8,141 nucleotides of DNA from Propionibacteriaceae bacterium. GTDB lineage: Bacteria > Actinomycetota > Actinomycetes > Propionibacteriales > Propionibacteriaceae. The position numbers were made by a program, and so were the translations under genes. The DNA lies in contig JAIRXX010000357.1 of the NCBI GenBank assembly GCA_031268065.1, positions 1-8,141 of the forward strand, written 5' to 3'. The notes under the pieces are model-generated. The model was not told where the DNA came from. It searched no databases and saw only the letters and a program-made list of their open reading frames with translations. This document shows, one piece after another, positions 1-5,926 of this stretch. Every line of letters begins with the position of its first letter. Position 1 is the first letter of the stretch.

Positions 1-1
1 C

Positions 2-856
2 AGGTTCTCTGACGCTGGCATCGGCGACCCGCAGATTGAGTTCACGGGTGGTGTGACTGCCATCGACATCATGACTTTGAATCGTGCTGCTGGGGCAGCA
101 GTCACTGAGCAGGGTTTCGACATGCAACTGCCCACTGTTGCCAACATCGTCATCCCGCCAGTCTTCGACGATCTTTGCGTCATTGAGATCGATGGCCTGC
201 GAATCAAGGCGACCATAGACACCCACAAGATGAGTTGGTGCCTCCACGAAGGCGATGTCTACCGAGGTGATTTCACCGACTACTCCGGGGTTGAGCGTTA
301 CGGGGTGAGCATCAACCGCAGGGATGTTTGGCAGCTAGACGACATCGTTATCACCGACGTGCCAACGAAGCTGCCTGACGGACGCAATTTGCGGATGTGG
401 TTCGCTGAAGTGCCATTAGAGCGCCTGGCGAAGCTTGGTTACTACGGACTTTACAAGCTCGCCTTTTTCTGCATGGAGAACTCACATCGCGTTGGGCGCT
501 TCAGCTGGGTCACTGTTCCTGCTCAGCAAATCAAGTGGGAGCGGCACATGGACGAACTATTGCCCGTGAACAACGACATTGAAGACGTGATACAAAGGGC
601 ATGGATGGCACTTGATGAGACCGGAGTAAGGGTCAAGGCTGAGACCGAGATGCTGCGCAGGGGCATTCCAGACTTTAGCCGGATGAAGAGCCATGTCTTC
701 GGGGCAAAGCACCCGGTCGTCATGTGGCTCACCGAACCCGAGTCCACGATTCCTTTCGCCGTGATCGCAACGATTTCAGAGGCCTGGCTCAACGCCGACA
801 CAGAAGTGTCATTCGGCGAAGATGCATTCGCGCCCATCCAGACCGCCGAACAATGA
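2..856 (+). CDS. Unrecognised protein, 5'-partial at the left window edge
   Basis: The reading frame is open from base 2 to a TGA at 854-856, giving at least 284 residues. The residues before the first possible start (GTG at 53, then ATG at 71) read as coherent protein (GIGDPQIEFTGG), so the real start is probably outside the window; GTG 53 is only the fallback. I recognise no family. The product looks soluble: mixed charged and hydrophobic composition with many aromatics, no signal peptide, no membrane segment and no evident catalytic motif. The stop overlaps an ATG in the form ATGA (853-856), and further + strand ORFs follow closely, so it is probably the upstream visible member of an operon. 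Base composition is clearly lower in GC than the central van block. Coding status is well supported; function is unknown. Confidence 0.75.
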   Translation, partial: RFSDAGIGDPQIEFTGGVTAIDIMTLNRAAGAAVTEQGFDMQLPTVANIVIPPVFDDLCVIEIDGLRIKATIDTHKMSWCLHEGDVYRGDFTDYSGVERYGVSINRRDVWQLDDIVITDVPTKLPDGRNLRMWFAEVPLERLAKLGYYGLYKLAFFCMENSHRVGRFSWVTVPAQQIKWERHMDELLPVNNDIEDVIQRAWMALDETGVRVKAETEMLRRGIPDFSRMKSHVFGAKHPVVMWLTEPESTIPFAVIATISEAWLNADTEVSFGEDAFAPIQTAEQ

Positions 857-918
857 ACGTCTTTCAGACCGCGAATCAGGACACAGCTGCGCCCAACGGA
901 AGGAGAGAGGATGGCTGA
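853..918 (+). CDS. Possible 21-aa mini-ORF linking two operon genes
   Basis: ATG at 853 overlaps the previous gene's TGA (ATGA). The frame ends at TGA 916-918, which lies inside the start region of the next gene (ATGGCTGA, 911-918). The peptide would be MNVFQTANQDTAAPNGRREDG: hydrophilic, with no recognisable motif. There is no good Shine-Dalgarno sequence before 853, so any translation would depend on coupling to the upstream gene. It may be a real leader or coupling peptide, or simply a by-product of the sequence between two genes. Confidence is low. Confidence 0.25.
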   Translation: MNVFQTANQDTAAPNGRREDG

Positions 919-1075
919 CCAGGGAAACCGCGCCGACCTGGCCGACAACGCTGACCCTGCCCGGCTGGATGTCCTCGACGAAGCCACCAAAGGCAAACTG
1001 ACAGCCCAGTACGCAGCTCTTGACGAAGCACTCGGCAACGAAGCAAATCCCAACAACAAAGGCAAATATGAGTGA
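911..1075 (+). CDS. Small acidic protein of unknown function, 54 aa
   Basis: The ATG at 911 is preceded at once by a strong purine-rich Shine-Dalgarno stretch (GGAAGGAGAGAGG, 898-910), which fixes the start. The frame ends at TGA 1073-1075. The product is 54 residues, hydrophilic and rich in Ala, Asp, Asn and Leu. The middle (about residues 16-43) looks helical, and the C-terminal tail is Asn/Lys-rich. There is no membrane segment or cysteine. The end overlaps the next gene by 8 bases (ATGAGTGA, 1068-1075), implying translational coupling with the 319-aa protein. I recognise no family. A small partner, chaperone-like or antitoxin-like role is conceivable from size and position, but that is a guess. 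Confidence 0.6.
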   Translation: MADQGNRADLADNADPARLDVLDEATKGKLTAQYAALDEALGNEANPNNKGKYE

Positions 1076-2027
1076 ACACTGGGTTTACGTTGCCTGCACT
1101 TGCTGCCGCGACGACCTGACCACTGAGCCGCCGGTTCCTCGAGCCAAGATCAAGTACGACAAGTACGGCAACATCATGCAGAAGCGAAGCAAGACCCCTG
1201 AAGACGATTCCGAGAAGTTTTGGGACTGGCGGTATGAAGGGGCGTGCTCTCACCGTAATATGCGGGTTGTTGACGAGATTTGGGATGCCAGGGACTGGCG
1301 AGCGGGCGGCGAGGCAGGCGAAATCATCGCGTCAGGGCGCTTTCCGTACTTGGAGCAAGTGCTCGACAACAGCGACTCCTTCAACTACGCGGAAGTGCTC
1401 GCCGCCCCGGAGTCGGCTGCTGTAGCGCTCAAGGACTTGGATGCGTTTTCCCAACTGACTCCTCACGGGACCACCCGTGTCGTACTGGACGCTGAGGGCG
1501 ATATTGCGGTTCGTCCTGTGGACTATGCACAGCTACCGGCTCCGGGGTTCAAACCGTTGAACGACGTGTACGAAAACCGCGAATCGGATGGCAGATGGGA
1601 CGCTTCACCGGACAAGCTGGACAGATTGATCGAGATCGGACTGGAAGGCACAGAATTTGTCGTCCGCAACCATCCTAACCATGAGGAACTGCTCAGAGCC
1701 AAGCGGATCAGGCAGACTGTCGATACCTCTGACTACACCAGTTGGTCAATCTGGGGATTAGTCTGGGTGGTTCTGGAAAACGCCGACACGCACAAATCTG
1801 TGGCCGGATACTCGCAAGGAATCAGGAAAGGCAGCTACAACGCGGTCTTGGAGGCAATCCGACGAGGCACTTTTCTCGAAGCGGCATCCGCTGCTGAAGT
1901 GCCCCGAGTCTGGACGGACGACTTGTGGCCTTTGCGCTTCCTTCGCGAACTCCTCGAAGCATCTGTCAAGACCGGGAACCCGCTCATCGGCTACTACAGC
2001 GGAGGTAGTTTCGGCTTCGAGCAGTAG
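1068..2027 (+). CDS. Unrecognised 319-aa protein with N-terminal Cys cluster
   Basis: I chose ATG 1068 because it overlaps the preceding stop (ATGAGTGA) and has AAAGG about 6 bases upstream; a TTG at 1020 in the same frame would add 16 residues that duplicate the upstream gene's sequence space. The product is 319 aa and ends at TAG 2025-2027. Near the N-terminus are C10, C12 and C13 (ACTCC), then C60-x-H62, a spacing that could bind a metal ion. The rest is rich in Trp, Asp and Glu, with an aromatic stretch near residues 222-235 (TSWSIWGLVWVVLENADT) that is too short and polar at its ends to be a confident membrane helix. There is no signal peptide, and no nuclease, ATPase or HTH motif that I can name. 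It is probably cytoplasmic and co-translated with the 54-aa gene. Function unknown. Confidence 0.7.
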   Translation: MSEHWVYVACTCCRDDLTTEPPVPRAKIKYDKYGNIMQKRSKTPEDDSEKFWDWRYEGACSHRNMRVVDEIWDARDWRAGGEAGEIIASGRFPYLEQVLDNSDSFNYAEVLAAPESAAVALKDLDAFSQLTPHGTTRVVLDAEGDIAVRPVDYAQLPAPGFKPLNDVYENRESDGRWDASPDKLDRLIEIGLEGTEFVVRNHPNHEELLRAKRIRQTVDTSDYTSWSIWGLVWVVLENADTHKSVAGYSQGIRKGSYNAVLEAIRRGTFLEAASAAEVPRVWTDDLWPLRFLRELLEASVKTGNPLIGYYSGGSFGFEQ

Positions 2028-2037
2028 AGGTAGCCCA

Positions 2038-2241
2038 ATGGCGAAGAGGGCCTGCCGCCGAAGCGACATGCCCCTGTTTCGTGGGGAAGAACCGCTCACT
2101 GACTTGCTCGCCAGACGACCACTGCTGAGGGGAATGGACCTTGGCGACTTGTCCAACTGGTCCGCAAACAACTCGCTCAGGAATGCGCGGGGTTCGGTCT
2201 CGTGCAATCTGCGTGCAATCCAGAGAAGGAAAACGCAGTGA
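2038..2241 (+). CDS. Doubtful small ORF, 67 aa
   Basis: This ORF begins 10 bases after the preceding stop. A GAGGT Shine-Dalgarno-like sequence (2027-2031) sits 6 bases before the ATG, which is the main argument that it is translated. The product would be basic (many Arg, Lys-rich end) with two Cys and no known domain. Third-position GC is only moderately raised, and there are open antisense frames over the same bases, so composition does not settle the case. It could be the last gene of the left operon or a remnant of a longer gene. Confidence 0.35.
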   Translation: MAKRACRRSDMPLFRGEEPLTDLLARRPLLRGMDLGDLSNWSANNSLRNARGSVSCNLRAIQRRKTQ

Positions 2242-2320
2242 GACACGAACCGAACTGCGAGCATAGGAGAAGCAGTCCTGACCACCGGCAACTTTGCCAG
2301 TTGGCTTCACTTGCTTTGGC

Positions 2321-3151
2321 TTATTTGATAAGGCGCCTTATGGCCAGGCGGATGCCGCTCCGATAGAGGTTGGGCAGACAGCGGGCTATCCAGACGGCCA
2401 TCCGGTCGCCAGCGGAGTGCAGATAGCGCCGCTTGGGATGGTCGGCGGTGGCCGCGCGGTAGAAGACTTCGGCCAAGTCTGCGCTGGTGGCGGATGCGCT
2501 CTGGCCTGAGAGGAGTCGGTCTATTGCTTCTGCCAGCGGAAGATACACAGAGTCTGGGGCCGTGTTCTGCTTGGCGGTGGACAGGGCGATCTCGCTCCAT
2601 TCGGATTGTGTTCCGCCTGGTTGGACGACGGTTGAGCGCACGCCGAAGCTGCGGACTTCAGCGTCGAGGGTGTCGGAGAACTGCTGGAGGGCAGCTTTTG
2701 TCGCGTGGTAGAAAGCGCCGAGCGGGGTGTACAGGTCGCCGCCGATGGACGAGATGTGGACGATGCGGCCCGAACCCTGTTCGCGCATGGTTGGGAGCAC
2801 GAGTTTGGTCAACTCCACCGCGCCGAAGAAATTCACGTCGAACTGCGCGCGGACCCGTTCCATCGGCAGATCTTCCACCGGGCCGTATTCGCCGTATCCG
2901 GCGTTGTTGACCAGAACGTCGATCCGGCCTTGCCCGGCTAGCAGGGCGGCGTCAACGAAGGCGCGGTTCGATTCCGTGTTCGTCACGTCTAGGGCATGGA
3001 CGTGTACGCCGAGCGTAGCGAGTCCCGCCATCCGGTCCACGCGGCGGGCCCCGGCGTGGACCGTCCATCCCCGGCGGGCGAATAGCTCGGCGCACGCCAG
3101 TCCCATCCCTGACGATGCGCCAGTGATCAATACGGTTTTCTTGGGTTCCAT
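2321..3151 (-). CDS. Classical short-chain dehydrogenase/reductase (SDR)
   Basis: This 276-aa protein is a Rossmann-fold NAD(P)-dependent oxidoreductase of the classical SDR superfamily. Visible motifs, in order: cofactor glycine motif TGASSGMG (10-17); two Arg after strand 2 (R36, R37), which usually favour NADP(H); DV (55-56); NNAG (82-85); structural N107; and the catalytic set S135, Y148 and K152 (YHATK). The C-terminus carries a basic, amphipathic extension ending IRRLIK. The start ATG has a good Shine-Dalgarno (GAGAGGA, 6 bases upstream), and it lies 20 bases after the stop of the TetR gene on the same strand, so the two are most likely one transcript. The substrate cannot be read from sequence; SDRs of this type act on alcohols, ketones, fatty acyl groups or steroids. 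Confidence 0.93.
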   Translation of the reverse strand: MEPKKTVLITGASSGMGLACAELFARRGWTVHAGARRVDRMAGLATLGVHVHALDVTNTESNRAFVDAALLAGQGRIDVLVNNAGYGEYGPVEDLPMERVRAQFDVNFFGAVELTKLVLPTMREQGSGRIVHISSIGGDLYTPLGAFYHATKAALQQFSDTLDAEVRSFGVRSTVVQPGGTQSEWSEIALSTAKQNTAPDSVYLPLAEAIDRLLSGQSASATSADLAEVFYRAATADHPKRRYLHSAGDRMAVWIARCLPNLYRSGIRLAIRRLIK

Positions 3152-3171
3152 GATTGTTCCTCTCGTTGGTG

Positions 3172-3750
3172 TTAGTTGATGAAGACGGCATCCAGGCTGC
3201 GAGTGATGACGCGGCCCAACTCGTCGTCTGTGACAGGCCGCTGCGATGCGTAACGAGTTTCGATGAGTTGCGTCATCGGCGCAAAGAGTAGCGCCACGAC
3301 CAGCTGCGGGTCGGTTTCCGCCAAGGCGTTCTCGGCGACTGCCTCCTCGAACAGGGAGATGAGCGGGCCGATCATGGCGGTTGACGCGGTGATCGTCTCA
3401 GGCGTGACGAAATGCGGGTTCGCCTGGATGGCCCGCATGAAGTTCGCCTCCAGTGGGTAAGCGTTGAAGCGGCGGGCGAAATGCCACAAAACCAGCTTGA
3501 AGCGCTGGCGCAGGCCCTGTTTGGCTGACAGTTGCCCGTCCAGGCCTTCGTCCATCAGCACCTTGACTTCCAAATAGAGCTGGCTCAGCATGTCCGTCTT
3601 GTCACGGTAGTAGACGTAGGCGGTGGCTGGGCTGACCTGAGCGAGTCGGGCGATCTTGCCGAAGCTGACCCCGGCCAGCCCCTCGCTGCGCGTTAACTGG
3701 AGCACCGCCTGTTGGATGGCTTCAACCTTCCTGGCATCCTTTTTTCTCAC
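3172..3750 (-). CDS. TetR/AcrR-family transcriptional repressor
   Basis: The 192-aa product has the TetR layout: an N-terminal DNA-binding domain (about 8-56) with the HTH core GVSFGKIARLAQVSPATAYVY (27-47) followed by YRDKTDML, and a helical ligand/dimer domain (about 60-190). The ligand is unknown. The start is GTG at 3750. No Shine-Dalgarno precedes it, and the predicted -10 element ends only 6 bases upstream, so the mRNA is probably leaderless. The gene is followed after 20 bases by the SDR gene, which fits the common arrangement of a repressor controlling itself and an adjacent enzyme. A 12-bp palindrome in its promoter is the likely operator. The protein begins with a basic MRKKDARK stretch. 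The family call is secure; the regulon is inferred. Confidence 0.93.
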   Translation of the reverse strand: MRKKDARKVEAIQQAVLQLTRSEGLAGVSFGKIARLAQVSPATAYVYYRDKTDMLSQLYLEVKVLMDEGLDGQLSAKQGLRQRFKLVLWHFARRFNAYPLEANFMRAIQANPHFVTPETITASTAMIGPLISLFEEAVAENALAETDPQLVVALLFAPMTQLIETRYASQRPVTDDELGRVITRSLDAVFIN

Positions 3751-3756
3751 GCTGGA

Positions 3757-3785
3757 ATCATAACAGAATGATCATTCAGTTTTGT
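3757..3785 (-). promoter_or_regulatory. Promoter of the tetR-SDR unit (extended -10)
   Basis: On the - strand the sequence reads TGTTATGAT, an extended -10 (TG-N-TATGAT) with the hexamer at 3762-3757. Seventeen bases upstream is only a weak -35 (ACAAAA, 3785-3780), which is compatible with an extended -10 promoter. The expected transcription start falls at about 3750, the first base of the GTG codon. Confidence 0.5.
3766..3777. promoter_or_regulatory. Palindromic operator, GAATGATCATTC
   Basis: This is a perfect 12-bp inverted repeat lying in the spacer between the -35 and -10 positions of the tetR promoter, in the AT-rich style of many TetR-family sites. A bound TetR dimer here would block RNA polymerase, giving autoregulation of the regulator and the SDR gene. 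The palindrome is seen directly; the binding is inferred. Confidence 0.6.
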
Positions 3786-3904
3786 TGCAGCCCTCGTCTC
3801 CTCCTATGGATGGTCCAAGATGGAAGGGTCTCGCACCACGGCTGGTCTGCTTTCGGCCAGGTGATGCACTCAGGAGAGGCGCAGTCGATCAGGTGACAGC
3901 TACG

Positions 3905-4450
3905 CTATGGCGGCGGCCCCATGAATACGTTGTTGCGGTGCCACAGGTAGGCAAAGGCCACTACGGCGATAATGGTCAGGACGAGGGCGGCTACGGTGAC
4001 CACTCGCGGGGCCTTAGCGCCGAGTGCTTTGCGGGTGGCGACGTGGACGCCGATGCCGATGACGGCCCCAGCGGTGTTCGAGATCACGTCGGTGATGTCG
4101 GATACGCCGATGCCGAACGCGAATTGGGTCATCTCGAACGCGACAGACACTCCTGCTGCCACCAGTATTCGCTTGGTGGCATTCCATCTCGTCATGGCGC
4201 TGAGGTACACGCCGAGCGGGATGAACACAGCGGTGTTGTACGCGATCTCCTCCCAAGCGAATCGGCCCTGGCGGTCGATGGAACCGCCGAACGGAACCAG
4301 GTTCACCACCCGGATGCCATCGTCCCCAGACACCATCAGATAGGGCAGCTTCAAGATGACGACTGCTACCAGCCCGACGGCGTACACCGCGAACAGAATC
4401 ACGAGCAGCGCACTCCTGGGGCGATTGGGGGCGTCGGGGGCGGTTGTCAT
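3905..4450 (-). CDS. vanZ: VanZ-family integral membrane protein
   Basis: This 181-aa protein has about four to five hydrophobic segments (about 13-35, 69-86, 95-110, 122-138 and 147-170). It carries the VanZ signature: NLVPF (50-54), N72 to FIPLG (76-80), FEMTQ with E106 and Q109, then SDITD (117-121) and N125-xx-G128. VanZ proteins lower sensitivity to teicoplanin and other lipoglycopeptides in the classical system by an unclear mechanism; many VanZ-like proteins in actinobacteria have unproven roles. The ATG at 4450 overlaps the vanY stop (ATGA) and has GAGG 5 bases upstream, so I reject the longer open frame that would add 72 Arg-rich residues lying inside vanY. It is translationally coupled to vanY. 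No terminator is evident in the 125 bases before the tetR promoter. Confidence 0.88.
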   Translation of the reverse strand: MTTAPDAPNRPRSALLVILFAVYAVGLVAVVILKLPYLMVSGDDGIRVVNLVPFGGSIDRQGRFAWEEIAYNTAVFIPLGVYLSAMTRWNATKRILVAAGVSVAFEMTQFAFGIGVSDITDVISNTAGAVIGIGVHVATRKALGAKAPRVVTVAALVLTIIAVVAFAYLWHRNNVFMGPPP

Positions 4451-5166
4451 CTGAGCCTCGGATCGTGGGCAGGGTCGGGATACGGCTTCGGACAGCCTTG
4501 GTCGGGCGCGTCGGTGCGCAGCTCGAAGTGCCACGGCTCGTTGGCGTAGGCCAGGCACAGGCCGTAGGCCGCGCCGTGTTCGGCGAGCCATTTCTTCGTC
4601 TTGGGGCCGTCCAAATCTACGGCATCCCCCCAGACGTGCAGGGACTTGTCGGGCGGAGCCACCCATTTCGCGGCCTCGGCTTCGGAGCCGTAGGTGCTGA
4701 TCGCCTGTTCGAGCAACTGGGCCTGGTACCTCTCGGAGCGCCAGCCGCTGGACACATAGAAACTCAGCCTGGAGTCTCGCGCCGCTTGTTGGAGCGCGTT
4801 GAGCAGTGCCGGGTCCAGTTTCCCGACGCCGGGATACTGTTCGTCAAAGACAGTCGCGCCGTTGGGCAGGATTCCGTCAGCGCTGTCCACGCCGCTGCCA
4901 GGGAGCGCTCCGGGCGCTCCCAGTTCGCCGCTGCTGTCTCGGTCCTGGGCGTCGCCGCCGGGGCCGGGCGCTTCGGGCATCGGCTCGGCGCTGGCGGTGT
5001 CGGTTGCCTGGGCGGCGGTCGGCGCAGCGGATGGGTCGGGCGTCGGAACCGATCTGGAAAGCGATGCCGCAAGCAGGAAGATGGCGACCGCGAAAGCGGC
5101 GCTCGTCGCGGTGAATGCTGCCAACCAAGCCACCCGCTGCGCCTTCTTGGGTTTGCTTCCACACAT
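4447..5166 (-). CDS. vanY: VanY-type D-alanyl-D-alanine carboxypeptidase (peptidase M15)
   Basis: The 239-aa product has a short cytoplasmic N-terminus (MCGSKPKK), one membrane segment (about 12-36), a low-complexity Ala/Pro/Ser/Gly/Asp linker (about 38-95), and an extracellular M15B zinc peptidase domain (about 105-220). All family motifs are intact: S140-G-W-R143; SLHVWGDAVD with zinc ligands H177 and D184; and EPWH with catalytic E210 and zinc ligand H213. The expected activity is removal of the terminal D-Ala from pentapeptide stems, which lowers the number of vancomycin target ends. ATG 5166 follows GGAGG closely; in-frame ATGs further upstream would extend the protein into the opposing vanR gene. 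The gene is divergent from vanR across 88 bases and overlaps vanZ by 4 bases. The type is clear; the substrate preference is inferred. Confidence 0.92.
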   Translation of the reverse strand: MCGSKPKKAQRVAWLAAFTATSAAFAVAIFLLAASLSRSVPTPDPSAAPTAAQATDTASAEPMPEAPGPGGDAQDRDSSGELGAPGALPGSGVDSADGILPNGATVFDEQYPGVGKLDPALLNALQQAARDSRLSFYVSSGWRSERYQAQLLEQAISTYGSEAEAAKWVAPPDKSLHVWGDAVDLDGPKTKKWLAEHGAAYGLCLAYANEPWHFELRTDAPDQGCPKPYPDPAHDPRLR

Positions 5167-5199
5167 GCCCTCCAGCCAAACGAAGCGGGCGTTGCCGGG

Positions 5200-5221
5200 G
5201 CGTATGCCGTTTTCGATACGC
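5200..5221. promoter_or_regulatory. Inverted repeat in the vanY/vanR divergent intergenic region
   Basis: GCGTAT (5200-5205) and ATACGC (5216-5221) form an exact 6-bp inverted repeat with a 10-bp centre, about midway between the two divergent starts. A TTGCCG (5192-5197), 17-bp spacer, GATACG (5215-5220) combination could be a weak + strand promoter for vanR that overlaps it. It is a candidate site for the response regulator, which would let it control both arms. Binding is inference. Confidence 0.35.
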
Positions 5222-5254
5222 GGGCGATATGGCCGCACTGGCAGACTTGGGGTT

Positions 5255-5926
5255 GTGCGAGTGTTGGTTGTCGAGGATGAGCTATACCTGGCTGAGGCTG
5301 TCCGCGACGGGCTACGCCTGGAAGCCATCGCCGCCGACATCGCCACCAACGGCGACACCGCGCTGGAAATGCTGGCCGTGAACTCCTATGACATAGCCGT
5401 CCTCGACCGGGACATTCCCGGCCCGACCGGCGACGAGATCGCCGCGCGGATCGTCGGCTCCGGTTCGGGTTTGCCGATTCTGATGCTGACCGCCGCCGAC
5501 CGGTTGGACGACAAAGCATCCGGATTCGGGCTGGGCGCGGACGACTACCTGACCAAGCCGTTCGAGCTGCGCGAACTCGTGCTCCGGCTCCGGGCGCTTG
5601 ACCGCCGTGGCCGCCGCAGGCAACCTGTCATCGAGATCGCCGGGCTGCGCCTCGATCCGTTCCGCCGCGAGGTGTACCGCGACGGCAAGTACGTGGCGCT
5701 GACCCGCAAGCAGTTCGCCGTCCTCGAAGTCCTCACCGAAGCCGGAGGCGGGGTCATCAGCGCCGAAGAACTCCTGGAACGCGCTTGGGACGAGAACGCG
5801 GACCCGTTCACCAACGCAGTGAGAATCACCGTCTCCGCGCTCCGCAAACGGCTGGGCGAGCCGTGGCTGATCGCCACCGTGCCTGGTGTCGGCTACCGAA
5901 TCGACACGGGCGGCACGCATGGCTAG
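5255..5926 (+). CDS. vanR: VanR-like OmpR/PhoB-family response regulator
   Basis: The 223-aa protein has an N-terminal receiver domain (about 1-115) with acidic pocket E7/D8, phosphoacceptor D51 (LDRDIPGP), T79, Y98 and K101 (YLTKPFE). A C-terminal winged-helix DNA-binding domain follows (about 126-220), with features such as LTRKQFAVLEVL and the end VPGVGYRIDT. From memory, the sequence closely resembles VanR-type regulators of streptomycetes, including the unusual LDRDIPGP and AWDENADPFTN stretches. I start at GTG 5255 (MRVLVVEDE), the usual beginning of the family; the frame stays open upstream, but that part is antisense to vanY. The gene overlaps the kinase gene by 8 bases (ATGGCTAG). 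It would be phosphorylated by that kinase and probably acts at the adjacent intergenic region. Assignment to VanR rather than another OmpR-type regulator rests on resemblance plus the vanY/vanZ neighbourhood. Confidence 0.85.
   Translation: MRVLVVEDELYLAEAVRDGLRLEAIAADIATNGDTALEMLAVNSYDIAVLDRDIPGPTGDEIAARIVGSGSGLPILMLTAADRLDDKASGFGLGADDYLTKPFELRELVLRLRALDRRGRRRQPVIEIAGLRLDPFRREVYRDGKYVALTRKQFAVLEVLTEAGGGVISAEELLERAWDENADPFTNAVRITVSALRKRLGEPWLIATVPGVGYRIDTGGTHG

Noticed and set aside
1020..1067. TTG start adding 16 residues to the 319-aa protein
   Set aside because: It overlaps the 54-aa gene; ATG 1068 has an overlap-coupled start and an upstream AAAGG.
523..1253. Long antisense frames over the left operon
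   Set aside because: They are shadow frames rich in Ser, Ala and Arg, with no family signal, opposite to coherent + strand genes.
2329..2340. Perfect palindrome TAAGGCGCCTTA
   Set aside because: It lies in the last codons of the SDR gene and encodes its basic C-terminus; it has no loop or T-run as a terminator would.
3782..4549. 255-codon + strand frame opposite vanZ
   Set aside because: Gly/Asp/His-rich shadow composition with no motif, against a well-supported VanZ on the other strand.
4451..4666. Open N-terminal extension of the VanZ frame (72 residues)
   Set aside because: It lies wholly inside vanY on the same strand in another frame, is Arg-rich, and the ATG at 4450 has an ATGA overlap and GAGG.
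4799..5254. Open extension of the vanR frame upstream
   Set aside because: It is antisense to vanY, low in complexity, and the receiver domain begins naturally at GTG 5255.
5167..5358. Open extension of the vanY frame upstream of ATG 5166
   Set aside because: It runs antisense into vanR and has Ser/Arg-rich shadow composition; MCGSK followed by a membrane segment is the natural N-terminus.
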